64,000 nt of DNA, taken from assembly GCA_965198285.1 (NCBI GenBank), contig OZ240251.1, forward strand, positions 2,852,001-2,916,000, written 5' to 3'. The position numbers and the translations under genes were made by a program. This document shows positions 42,057-50,948 of this stretch, one piece after another. The first letter of the stretch is position 1. Each line of letters begins with the position of its first letter. The notes under the pieces were generated by a model. That model had not been told where the DNA came from. It saw nothing but the letters and a program-made list of their open reading frames with translations, and made no database searches. Origin of the DNA: UBA11872 sp965198285 (GTDB taxonomy: Bacteria > Chloroflexota > UBA11872).

Positions 42057-43414
42057 GTGGCGACGGTCGGTCCAACGTGATCATCTTTGGCATGGACACC
42101 ACGCCAGCCAACCACTTGGGCTGCTACGGCTACCCACGGCCCACCTCGCCAAATATCGACCGGTTGGCGCGCAACGGCATCCAGTTCGACGACGCCAACC
42201 TGACAGGGCTTCCAACAACTCCCGGCTGGACCAGCATGCTGACGGGCGTGCATCCGCTTAACTCGGGCATCGTGATCCACGCCGAGCCGCCGCAGCAGCA
42301 CGAGCTTTCGCCGGAGTTTGTCTTCCTCCACGAAACGCTGGCCAGCCACGGGTATCGCACGTTTGCCCTGGAAGGCCGCGGACGCGCCTTTCGCTCGCCC
42401 TATTGGATGCGCAACTGGAACACCTACCTGGACCGTGGCGGTGAAGCAACCTACCCGCGAGGCATTCCGGCCGCGCACATGGCCGACATCCTGGTGGACT
42501 GGATCGAGTCCGGCAAGGCGGACGACGGCCCCTTTTACCTGTTCACGCACTGGTGGGACCCGCACTGGCCCTACTACCCGCCGCCGCCGTACGACCGGAT
42601 GTTCTACGCCGGCGACGAACACAACTCTGCAAACACCAGCCTGACCAAGTTCCACGAGCACCCGTGGTGGACAAGCCGAATCAGCGGAGGCGGGGGCATG
42701 CGCGACCCGCGCGAGCAGGCGCATATCGACCTGGTACGCGACGTCACCGACCTGCAATTCCTGATCGCTCTTTTCGACGGTGAAATCGCCTATATGGACG
42801 CCATGATTGGGCGCGTGCTAGCGGCCCTGGAAGCGCGCGGGCTGGCCGACGACACGCTCACGATTGTCGTCGCCGATCACGGAGAGTCCATCGTCGACCA
42901 CGACATGTTCTTCAACCACGGCGACCTGTACCAGACGAACGTGCACATCCCCCTGATCCTTCACCACCCGGCGGGACTGCCCTCTCTTCGAGTGGATGAC
43001 ACCGTCGAGCACATTGACCTGGTGCCCACGATCCTCGACCACCTGGGCATCGAGACGCCAGCGTGCGTGGATGGAATGAGCCTATTGCCGGCCGTGCGCG
43101 GGCAGGCACTGGAACACCCTCCGATCTGTATGACCAACAACAATTTCGGCATGAACCGCGCGTGGCGCAGCGGGCGTTGGAAGCTGATCGAACACATGTC
43201 GCCCGGTCATTTGGGGGCGGCGCCGGGGTCATTGGAGCTTTATGACGTCATGCGCGACCCGGACGAGCGAACCAACCTGATCGCCACGCACCGGGCATTG
43301 GCCGAAGCGCTGCGCGACGAGATGCACGCGTTCGTCGCTCGCCTGCTGGACGGTCGGCCGGACCCGCAACTGACCTACGCCAACCACCCGTCCGCAACCA
43401 ACGTGCCGTACTAG
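42053..43414 (+). CDS. Sulfatase-fold hydrolase with Thr in place of the formylglycine Cys
   Basis: A 453-residue member of the alkaline-phosphatase/sulfatase superfamily. Aligned with its neighbours, the CxPxR nucleophile motif is replaced by TTPGW: Thr55 takes the place of Cys and Trp59 that of Arg. The second metal-binding Asp of the usual DD pair is also changed (FGMDTT). The distal metal motif VADHGESIVDHD and the C-terminal YDVMRDPDERTNL remain. Thr is the natural nucleophile in phosphodiesterases of this superfamily, so it may cleave a phosphodiester or phosphonate, or be inactive. It overlaps the beta-propeller gene by 4 bases. Confidence 0.82.
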   Translation: MSGDGRSNVIIFGMDTTPANHLGCYGYPRPTSPNIDRLARNGIQFDDANLTGLPTTPGWTSMLTGVHPLNSGIVIHAEPPQQHELSPEFVFLHETLASHGYRTFALEGRGRAFRSPYWMRNWNTYLDRGGEATYPRGIPAAHMADILVDWIESGKADDGPFYLFTHWWDPHWPYYPPPPYDRMFYAGDEHNSANTSLTKFHEHPWWTSRISGGGGMRDPREQAHIDLVRDVTDLQFLIALFDGEIAYMDAMIGRVLAALEARGLADDTLTIVVADHGESIVDHDMFFNHGDLYQTNVHIPLILHHPAGLPSLRVDDTVEHIDLVPTILDHLGIETPACVDGMSLLPAVRGQALEHPPICMTNNNFGMNRAWRSGRWKLIEHMSPGHLGAAPGSLELYDVMRDPDERTNLIATHRALAEALRDEMHAFVARLLDGRPDPQLTYANHPSATNVPY

Positions 43415-43447
43415 CCAGCCGACCCTCAGGAGTCCGGGGCCGCCGCC

Positions 43448-44842
43448 TCAGTCGCTGATGGTCAGCCGCTCGGCTTCCACCTCTTCAAACCACGTCTCCA
43501 GGTCACGAAGCAACATCGCGGCCCGTTGCGGCTCTGCACTTGTCAGATCGTTCTGCTCGCCCGGGTCACGCTCCAGGTCAAACAGCTCGGGAGGCGGTGG
43601 CGGTGGAACCGACCGTTCCGGAGCGTCGTTCGGGATGGCCACCTGGTGAAGCTCGGGGCGGTACTTCAGGTCCCGGTCCATCTGCATGTGCTCTGGCCTG
43701 ACTTGCATTAGCTCGGCGATCCGTGGCCGCACCAGCTTCCAGCGGCCATGGCGGATGGCGGCATTGCACTCCACCTGCGGCGTGTAGCGATTCCACTGCC
43801 AGAATCGTTGCGGCGCAGCGGTAGGTGTCTCGCCGCGGAGCGTGGGCAGTACGCTGACGCCATCAATTGGCAGTCCACCTACCCGCGAGGCGCCGGCCGC
43901 CTCCAGTAGCGTCGGCAGCCAGTCGACGTAGTGGACCAATGCGTCGTTGCGCTGCCCGGCCGGCAGGCCTTCCGCCCACCGGACCAGCATGGGGACGCGA
44001 ATCCCGCCTTCGAAGACGTTGCCCTTGGCGCCGTTGAAATTGCAGTTGAACCGATGCGTGTCCACCTCCACACCCATGGTGTAGTCGAACCCCCACGAAA
44101 GCTGGGGCCCGTTGTCGCTGGTGAACATCACGATGGTGTTTCCAGCGCAGCCGCTTCGGTCCAACGTGTCGAGAATCTGGCCCACGCCCGCATCCATGCG
44201 CTCGTTCATGGCGTAGATCAACGCCACGCCGTGCGAGAGACCGGCATCCAGATAGGGTTGAACGAGTTCCTGCGGCGCCTGCAGGGGCGTGTGCGGCGCG
44301 TTAAAGGCCACGTGCAGAAAGAATGGTCGCTGTGAGTTTCGCTCAATGAACGCCGACGCTTCGGCAGCGAAAACGTCCGTCAGATATCGGCCGTCCGAAT
44401 GCTCGGCCGTCCCGTTACGGTCGAGCCGCCAGCGGTAGTAGTCCGCCCAGCCGCCTCGGAAGCCGACGAAGTCGTCAAACCCGCGTGCATTTGGGTGGTA
44501 CCTGGGATCCAGTGCCCCCAAGTGCCACTTGCCAACCATGCCCGTCGCATAACCCGCCGCCCGCAGGTTGTCGGCCAGCGTGACCTCTCGCAGCGCCAAG
44601 CGGTCGAGTCCCTGGCCCTCCAGCGTGTCGATCGCGCCGGTGCGGTGCGGATAGCGCCCCGTCAGCAGCGCCGCGCGCGCCGGCGCGCACACGCAGGCAC
44701 CGGAGTAGTGCTGCGTCAGGCACACGCTTTCGTCCGCCAGCCCATCCAGAACCGGCGTCCGCGCCGGACCATCGTTGAATTGCCCGAAATCGCCATAGCC
44801 CATATCGTCGGCCACGATCAGCACAATGTTCGGCTGCGTCAT
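43448..44842 (-). CDS. Sulfatase (formylglycine-dependent type)
   Basis: A 464-residue arylsulfatase-family protein with CAPAR at Cys52, metal ligands in VLIVADDMGYGDFG and MFTSDNGPQLSWG, and the usual LFDLERDPGEQNDL near the C-terminus. It is the most arylsulfatase-A-like of the four. The ATG at 44842 has GGGGAG about 6 bases upstream. It is convergent with the Thr-type homologue, the two stops being 33 bases apart. It likely acts on sulfated glycans or aryl sulfates. Confidence 0.92.
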   Translation of the reverse strand: MTQPNIVLIVADDMGYGDFGQFNDGPARTPVLDGLADESVCLTQHYSGACVCAPARAALLTGRYPHRTGAIDTLEGQGLDRLALREVTLADNLRAAGYATGMVGKWHLGALDPRYHPNARGFDDFVGFRGGWADYYRWRLDRNGTAEHSDGRYLTDVFAAEASAFIERNSQRPFFLHVAFNAPHTPLQAPQELVQPYLDAGLSHGVALIYAMNERMDAGVGQILDTLDRSGCAGNTIVMFTSDNGPQLSWGFDYTMGVEVDTHRFNCNFNGAKGNVFEGGIRVPMLVRWAEGLPAGQRNDALVHYVDWLPTLLEAAGASRVGGLPIDGVSVLPTLRGETPTAAPQRFWQWNRYTPQVECNAAIRHGRWKLVRPRIAELMQVRPEHMQMDRDLKYRPELHQVAIPNDAPERSVPPPPPPELFDLERDPGEQNDLTSAEPQRAAMLLRDLETWFEEVEAERLTISD

Positions 44843-45121
44843 CGTTCATCTCCCCTCAGTTGGCAGCCGCTCATTAACACCGACGACCACCAACACCACC
44901 GACGACGACACTATCGCAGCCCGAGCGCCCAAGGTGTCCGCAAGGCTGGCAGCCAGCGCTGCGCAAGCGCTGTGCAACACCGGCTATCCTGCCGGCCCAA
45001 CCGCACCGGACTATGGACGTGTGTCGTCACGCCTCGAGCCTCGCGTCAATCATTTTAGGTGCCGATTGCGGCACCCCGGTGAGTCCCAGACACCCCGAAG
45101 ACCATGCTATTGGTTCGATAA

Positions 45122-47974
45122 GTGACAGTTGATTCGGACGTCGTCCCGGGCTTGCTAATCCTCGCACTCGAACTGCTGGCCCTCGCCGCGGTCGGCTTCG
45201 TCGTCGCACGTGTTGCACTTGGTCAACGGTACGCCCCCTTGGCACTTGCGCAAGGGTTGCTTATCGGACCGGCGCTCTGGGGCCTGATCGTCAACTTCAT
45301 CATGTTTCTGCTACCCGGCATGGCGGGCGCAATCGCGGCTTGGGTCGTCATCCTGGGCATCGGAGCCGGGCTGGCCTGGCGCGCGCCGTCGGAACTTCGC
45401 CTGTCAGCTCGTTCGGCGGCAGTAGTCGTCGCCGCGGCTTTGGCGCTTCTGTGGCTTGCGCTGTCCGGCCGCCAGCTCCTGTCGCTCGCCGATGAGGAGA
45501 TTCACCTGGGACTGGCCGCCTCCATACGCGTCGGCGGGTTTCCGCCGGTACTGCCGTGGAATCCGGGACAGCCGGCGCCCTACCACTACGGCGTGGACAT
45601 GCTGGTAGGGCTGTTAGCCCCACCCTCGGGTCCCGATCTGGCCTTCGTGAACGAGCTCTTGGGAGCCTATGTCTGGACGAGCCTGGCCCTCGTTGTGGTT
45701 GCCAGCGTCTTCAAGCTTGGGGGATGGGTCGGCACGCTCGCGCTGAGTCCCCTTCTCCTCACAGCAGGCGCGTGGACGCTGTTTGGCTCACCTAACCCAC
45801 CAAGTATCTTACAGGTCCCCGTGCCGACAGGAGCCCCGGGAGTAGGACTACGCACGGTGTTATCCGAGGTTTACTGGCCGTCATTTGAATTGCCGCTGAA
45901 TACTAATTTCGACGCGACGCCTCCAAACAGCTGGCGGCCGTCCTTTCCGCTCTCGTACGCATTGGCGTTCATCGTCCTGGAGCGCATTGCCGTAGGTCGA
46001 GCACGGTCGTGGACAGCAACCTTCACGCTGGCTGCAATACTCGGGTTCGTAGGTATCGTAGATGAACCGGTTGCACTGATTGCGCTTGCGCTTTGGGGCG
46101 TATTTCAATTCACGCAAACTCTAAGGCTTGTCCGAGTACGCTGGCGCCTCGAGTCTGAGTCGACGGGCGGCCACACCGATCAACACCACAACGCTAGTTG
46201 GCCTGTGATACTGCGAGCGGCCGCCGGACCAGCGCTGACGGTTGCGCTGCTGGCGGCAAGCGGTGGCGTTGTCACAGGCCTTCTGACGGGCTCATCGCAC
46301 GCCGCGCTTAGCCTTGGATGGCACGAGAACCCAGCCAGCCGCCGACCGCTTGGCGAGTTCGCGGTACTGTCCGGCGGTCTAGGAGTCCTGGGCATCGGAC
46401 CTCTTTGCGTTGCAATAGCCGCCGTGCTGCTGTCGAGGCGCAGCCAGCTCGTTCTGATGCTGGCCGCGGGGAGCGGCGCGTTTCTGGTGGCTGCCCTCGC
46501 GCTTCGCTACGAACCGTTTCCGGGGGACATCACCCGCATGGACGGGCACGCACGAAACTTCGCCCTCTTGGCTCTGTTGATTGCGCTGAGCCTCCGTCTG
46601 GCCACTCTTCGGACCCGATTCCGCTACGTTGCCGCGTTGGGCCTGATTGCACTTGTCACTTGGCCGACGGCTGCAACACCCGCACGCGCCGTCAGCCTGG
46701 CACTGCAGCGAGGTCCCAGCTTTTCCAACATGCAACCGGGGCCGCGTGAATTCCATGCCTGGTTTCTGGGACGACTTGCGGTCGAGCGCTTCACATCTGA
46801 AGGAGTCGCCGAATACATCCGCGAACACACGCCAGTTGATGCCCGCGTACTCTCGCCGCATCCTAGCGCGATGACCATTGCCACCGGCCGGCCGAACGCA
46901 TCTGGATTCGCAGATCTCCTCCACATCATCTCGGGCACAGGACCCGAATACAAAGACGCCATCAGCTTTCTCGAACCCAATGCCATTGGGCGACTTGGCA
47001 TCGACTATGTACACGCTACCGACACCTGGGAAGACGGGCTGCCCGACCGTGCTCGACAACGGTTGAGTAATCCCGCGCTGTTCGAATTGCTTGTCCGGGA
47101 TGGACCTGATGCCTTCTACCGCATCCAGCCGGCGTTCCGAGAGCTCGATACGCCGCCGGCCCAAGGCTCCTTCGAGGCTCTTCGACGAGCTATCCCGGAG
47201 TCTGCGTCCGTCTACCTTTCACCTGACATTGAGCCGCGGGTCGCCCTTCGCGCCGCAGCGGCGCTTTCCCATACCCGGCAGTTCGGTGACGTGCAAACGT
47301 CGGTTCTGCACCTGCCAACGCCACTACCAATCGAGCCGCTTCGAAATCAAGAGCCTGACCTCGTCGTTACATCTTCCCGCTTGGCACCATCCGCCTTTGC
47401 CCCAGCCATGCGCCGCCCGATCTGGTGGAACAATGGCCTCGCCGTCTACGCACCAGCCGCCGCCATCAAGCCCATCATGGACCCACCGCCATCGCACTTC
47501 AGCGCCAAACTGTCAGATGTGCGCATGGTCGACGGACGCATTGCCTTCACCGCAACGTTCATCGATCGCGCGAGCGACCTGTGGTCAGGACAAGATTGGC
47601 TGGTGATCTCCGCCGACCATTCACGCTGGGCACTCCCGGACAAGTCCAGGATTGCCCGACGCACTCGAGCGCCTGCACGGTCCTTCATGGGGCAACTTCA
47701 GCCTGTACCCGAGACGGACATCCACGAGTACTTCTACCTGTACGAGTTTGAGCCTCGGACAGCAACACTAACCCTATGGGATGGAACCAGCTACGCAAGA
47801 CTAGACAAGCACAGCCGCGAGTTTGGTCCCGGCGACTGGATACTAGCCGTGCGTCTACTTAGTGGCAGCCAGGAAGCTGCCCTGATCCCTGTCCTGCGTT
47901 TCGACCTGACAGCTAGCGGTGACCATACGTACGAAGTCTATGAAGGTTCGCTCAACGCTATGTTGCGGCCATGA
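45122..47974 (+). CDS. Giant polytopic membrane protein, tandem copy 1
   Basis: A 950-residue protein that I do not recognise. The N-terminal about 540 residues hold a dozen or more membrane helices, with landmark loops YHYGVDMLVGLLAPPSGPD and GHARNFALLALLIALS; the rest is mostly extracytoplasmic, with two mixed alpha/beta stretches and a beta-rich end (YLYEFEPRTATLTLWDG and VYEGSLNAML). The size and loop position of the His/Asp motif resemble GT-C membrane glycosyltransferases and Chloroflexota YYY-type membrane proteins, but this is inference. The GTG at 45122 begins the segment shared with copy 2, 110 bases downstream. Confidence 0.75.
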   Translation: MTVDSDVVPGLLILALELLALAAVGFVVARVALGQRYAPLALAQGLLIGPALWGLIVNFIMFLLPGMAGAIAAWVVILGIGAGLAWRAPSELRLSARSAAVVVAAALALLWLALSGRQLLSLADEEIHLGLAASIRVGGFPPVLPWNPGQPAPYHYGVDMLVGLLAPPSGPDLAFVNELLGAYVWTSLALVVVASVFKLGGWVGTLALSPLLLTAGAWTLFGSPNPPSILQVPVPTGAPGVGLRTVLSEVYWPSFELPLNTNFDATPPNSWRPSFPLSYALAFIVLERIAVGRARSWTATFTLAAILGFVGIVDEPVALIALALWGVFQFTQTLRLVRVRWRLESESTGGHTDQHHNASWPVILRAAAGPALTVALLAASGGVVTGLLTGSSHAALSLGWHENPASRRPLGEFAVLSGGLGVLGIGPLCVAIAAVLLSRRSQLVLMLAAGSGAFLVAALALRYEPFPGDITRMDGHARNFALLALLIALSLRLATLRTRFRYVAALGLIALVTWPTAATPARAVSLALQRGPSFSNMQPGPREFHAWFLGRLAVERFTSEGVAEYIREHTPVDARVLSPHPSAMTIATGRPNASGFADLLHIISGTGPEYKDAISFLEPNAIGRLGIDYVHATDTWEDGLPDRARQRLSNPALFELLVRDGPDAFYRIQPAFRELDTPPAQGSFEALRRAIPESASVYLSPDIEPRVALRAAAALSHTRQFGDVQTSVLHLPTPLPIEPLRNQEPDLVVTSSRLAPSAFAPAMRRPIWWNNGLAVYAPAAAIKPIMDPPPSHFSAKLSDVRMVDGRIAFTATFIDRASDLWSGQDWLVISADHSRWALPDKSRIARRTRAPARSFMGQLQPVPETDIHEYFYLYEFEPRTATLTLWDGTSYARLDKHSREFGPGDWILAVRLLSGSQEAALIPVLRFDLTASGDHTYEVYEGSLNAMLRP

Positions 47975-48084
47975 CTGCAGTAACTTGAATCACCGTCACG
48001 AGCCATCACCGAGTATTGGCGCGGAATATGAGATCAACCGTACACTCCTAGCCTCCCCGAATGCCGCCGCCGAAAGCATCTTGA

Positions 48085-50907
48085 ATGACGGTTGATCCGA
48101 CTGTCCTGCCAGGGCTGCTGCTGCTGGCTCTCGAACTCCTAGCGCTCGCTGCAGTCGGCTTCATCGTCGCTCGGGTAGCGCTGCGGCAGGCCGATGACCG
48201 GATGGCGCTGGCACAGGGGATGGTGATTGGACCAGCTGTCTGGGGACTGACTGTCAACTTCATCCTCTTCTTGGTTCCAGGTCGTGCCGGCGCGATCGTG
48301 GGTTGGGTCGTCGTTCTGGCACTAGCCCTAGGTTTGATCAAGAAAGCAGCGAAGCCGCCGCGCGTTTCGCCGCGCACCGTCGCTGGATTCTTAACCGCGA
48401 GCCTTCCGATTTTCTGGATCATGCTAGCTGCGCGACAACTGTTGAAAATTCCCGACCCAGGAATTCATCTGGGACTATCTTCATATGTTAGGGCCGGCGG
48501 ATGGCCGCCAGCTACTCCTTGGAACCCAGACTTTCGCGTTTTCTATCACCACGGAGTCGACCTGCTTATCGGACTATTAGCACCACCCATAGGACCGAAC
48601 TTCGTGTTGGTGACCGAATTGATTTCCGCCTTCATCTGGACGAGCTTAATTCTAGTCGTCGGAACCATGCTTCTGAATCGCGGCGGATGGATCTGCACCC
48701 TCACGCTGTCGCCACTTTTGCTGACAGCTGGATCATGGACTTTGATTGGATATCTAAACAGGGTACCGAATATCATCCAGATGCCCGTGCCGACGGACCT
48801 TAACACTGTCGGTTTACGAGCTTCGCTAGCTGGACTCTATTGGCCAGATATCGACCTGCGTTGGCATTCCGAGTTCGACGGTGCTCCAGCCAACATTTGG
48901 AAGCCCATGTTTGTCCTCGGTTATGCATTGGCACTTGTCGTGCTGTCTCATGTCGCATACAACCGTCCGAGGTCGCTGCTTGCCACCGTGTCACTGGCTT
49001 CACTGACTGGGTTCCTGGGAATCGTCAATGCCGAACTAGCAATGATCGTCATAGGGCTCTGGTGCGTACTGGAAGCATGGCGGATCATCCCACATTTAAC
49101 CGGCCAACGCGTTTCGCAAGGTGGAGTAGCGCGATCAGTGGCAGGGCCCCTGTTGTCGATGCTTCTACTGGCTGTCGGCGGTGGTGTAACGACCGGGATC
49201 TTGGCAGCGGAGCCACGAGGCCATCTGCTGCTGGGCTTGATAGACGATCCCTTGAGTCGACAGATATTCGGGCGTTACGAACCTCTGCAGGGTCGTATTG
49301 GCTTACTCGGTATTGGAGCGATCACCGCAGCGGCAATTGCTGCTGTGATCGCGAACCGGGATCGGCTCGTCTTGGCACTGGCATCTGGATGTATCCCATT
49401 GATGGTTGCCGCGATTTCACTTCACTACAAGACAGCTCCACTTGATGTGACTCGGTTTGACGGCCACGCTCGCAACCTCGCGCTTCTAGCTCTGCTACTG
49501 GCGCTTGCCGGTCGCGTATCAGCCTTGAATCCGCGCTGGCATTACCTCTTTGGCATCATCGGCGTGCTGCTCGTCATTTGGCCGACGATTGCGCAACCGG
49601 TCCGAACCATAGGGTTGGGCGTTAGTCGTGGCATTAAACTTACTAATCCAGAACCCGGAATCCTAGCTTCGGATTCCGTGCCCTTCTACCACGACTTGCG
49701 GCGCTTTGTCATCGGCACTCCCTTATCCGCCGATGTCGCCGGCTATATCCGAAGAACTACATCCGTCGATTCCCGTATTTTCTCGCCTCATCCAAGCGAA
49801 ATGAGCTTCGCCACGGGTCGTCCAAACGCCAGCGGGTTCGTAGGGCATCTTCACCAGGAGCCAGTTCGAGGTCCCGAGTACCAAGATGTGCTTCATTACT
49901 TGGAGCCTCGAGCCGTGCGTCGACTTAGATATGCCTACATTCATGCCACCAACGATTGGATAAACCAGCTGCCCAGCCACGCGCAGCGTTGGCTTGCGGA
50001 TCCACGCTTGTTCGAGTCCCTGGCTAAATCGAAAACTGATGCCCTTTACCGCGTCCAGTCAGCCTTTCTGCAGCTGGATGCGGCGCACGTGCCCGATTCA
50101 TTCGAAGCTCTACGGCAGGCTATTCCCGCGTCCGCTTCCGTACTCTTGGCACCAGGTCTCCGACCGAAGCACAGTCTTCAGATTGCCATGGCGCTATCGC
50201 GCGTGCAGCTCATCGGCACACTGGATCCAGGAGGCGCGCACCTGCTAACTGCCCTGCCAGCTACCACGGCATTGGGCACGCAAAGTCCTGACTTCGTTAC
50301 GCTACCGGCTCGCATGGCACCGTCCGCTTTCGACCCCGCTGCGCGCGGACCACTATGGTGGAACCGAGAAGTTGCGATCTATGCTACGGATGTCACCTCC
50401 ACTCCGCTAATGCGTCCGCCACCAAGAGACTTCAGCATCCACCTGTCTGACGTGCGAGTTGCCGACGTCCGCATCGCTTTTACCGCGACATTTACAGATC
50501 GCGCCACGGAGTCATGGAGCGGCCAGGATTGGGTTGTCGTCGCAACCGACGATTCCCCGTGGCGACTACCTTATCGATTTGGCACTGCCACTTTCACATC
50601 AGCCTTTGTCCGGTGGTTTGACGGGCAGGTCCAACCCGTCCCTGAAACCACTACCCACGAATACTTCTTCCTGTACGAGTTTGAGCCGCGCACTGGCACG
50701 CTGGCGCTCTGGGATGGCAGCGGTTACACGAGCCTCTCGGAGGCCCAGCCACAACTACGCCCCGGCAACTGGATGCTCGCCGCGCGCCCGAACATCAATC
50801 GCGAGGAAGTCGGCCTCATTCCAGTGCTGCAGTTCACGCTGACCGAAGACGGGGACTTTACCTACAAGGTTTACGAGGGCTCGCTCGACGCGATGCTCGT
50901 TCGCTGA
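48085..50907 (+). CDS. Giant polytopic membrane protein, tandem copy 2
   Basis: A 940-residue paralogue of the gene at 45122. The first 70 residues are roughly three-quarters identical by eye, and the YHHGVDLLIGLLAPPIGP and GHARNLALLALLLALA motifs, the HPSEMSFATGRPNASGF segment and the FLYEFEPRTGTLALWDG end are all kept. It therefore arose by tandem duplication. Its codons use noticeably more A/T in third positions than copy 1. The ATG at 48085 matches the start of copy 1. Function unknown; a role in building a surface polymer is suggested by the three glycosyltransferase-like genes that follow. Confidence 0.75.
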   Translation: MTVDPTVLPGLLLLALELLALAAVGFIVARVALRQADDRMALAQGMVIGPAVWGLTVNFILFLVPGRAGAIVGWVVVLALALGLIKKAAKPPRVSPRTVAGFLTASLPIFWIMLAARQLLKIPDPGIHLGLSSYVRAGGWPPATPWNPDFRVFYHHGVDLLIGLLAPPIGPNFVLVTELISAFIWTSLILVVGTMLLNRGGWICTLTLSPLLLTAGSWTLIGYLNRVPNIIQMPVPTDLNTVGLRASLAGLYWPDIDLRWHSEFDGAPANIWKPMFVLGYALALVVLSHVAYNRPRSLLATVSLASLTGFLGIVNAELAMIVIGLWCVLEAWRIIPHLTGQRVSQGGVARSVAGPLLSMLLLAVGGGVTTGILAAEPRGHLLLGLIDDPLSRQIFGRYEPLQGRIGLLGIGAITAAAIAAVIANRDRLVLALASGCIPLMVAAISLHYKTAPLDVTRFDGHARNLALLALLLALAGRVSALNPRWHYLFGIIGVLLVIWPTIAQPVRTIGLGVSRGIKLTNPEPGILASDSVPFYHDLRRFVIGTPLSADVAGYIRRTTSVDSRIFSPHPSEMSFATGRPNASGFVGHLHQEPVRGPEYQDVLHYLEPRAVRRLRYAYIHATNDWINQLPSHAQRWLADPRLFESLAKSKTDALYRVQSAFLQLDAAHVPDSFEALRQAIPASASVLLAPGLRPKHSLQIAMALSRVQLIGTLDPGGAHLLTALPATTALGTQSPDFVTLPARMAPSAFDPAARGPLWWNREVAIYATDVTSTPLMRPPPRDFSIHLSDVRVADVRIAFTATFTDRATESWSGQDWVVVATDDSPWRLPYRFGTATFTSAFVRWFDGQVQPVPETTTHEYFFLYEFEPRTGTLALWDGSGYTSLSEAQPQLRPGNWMLAARPNINREEVGLIPVLQFTLTEDGDFTYKVYEGSLDAMLVR

Positions 50908-50948
50908 CCCCACCGCTAGCTCTGCTTGCCCACACCGAGTCCCCGCTG

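Noticed and set aside
45058..45075. Hairpin GGTGCCG-ATTG-CGGCACC before the tandem membrane gene as a terminator
   Set aside because: Only a 7-bp stem and no following T-run.
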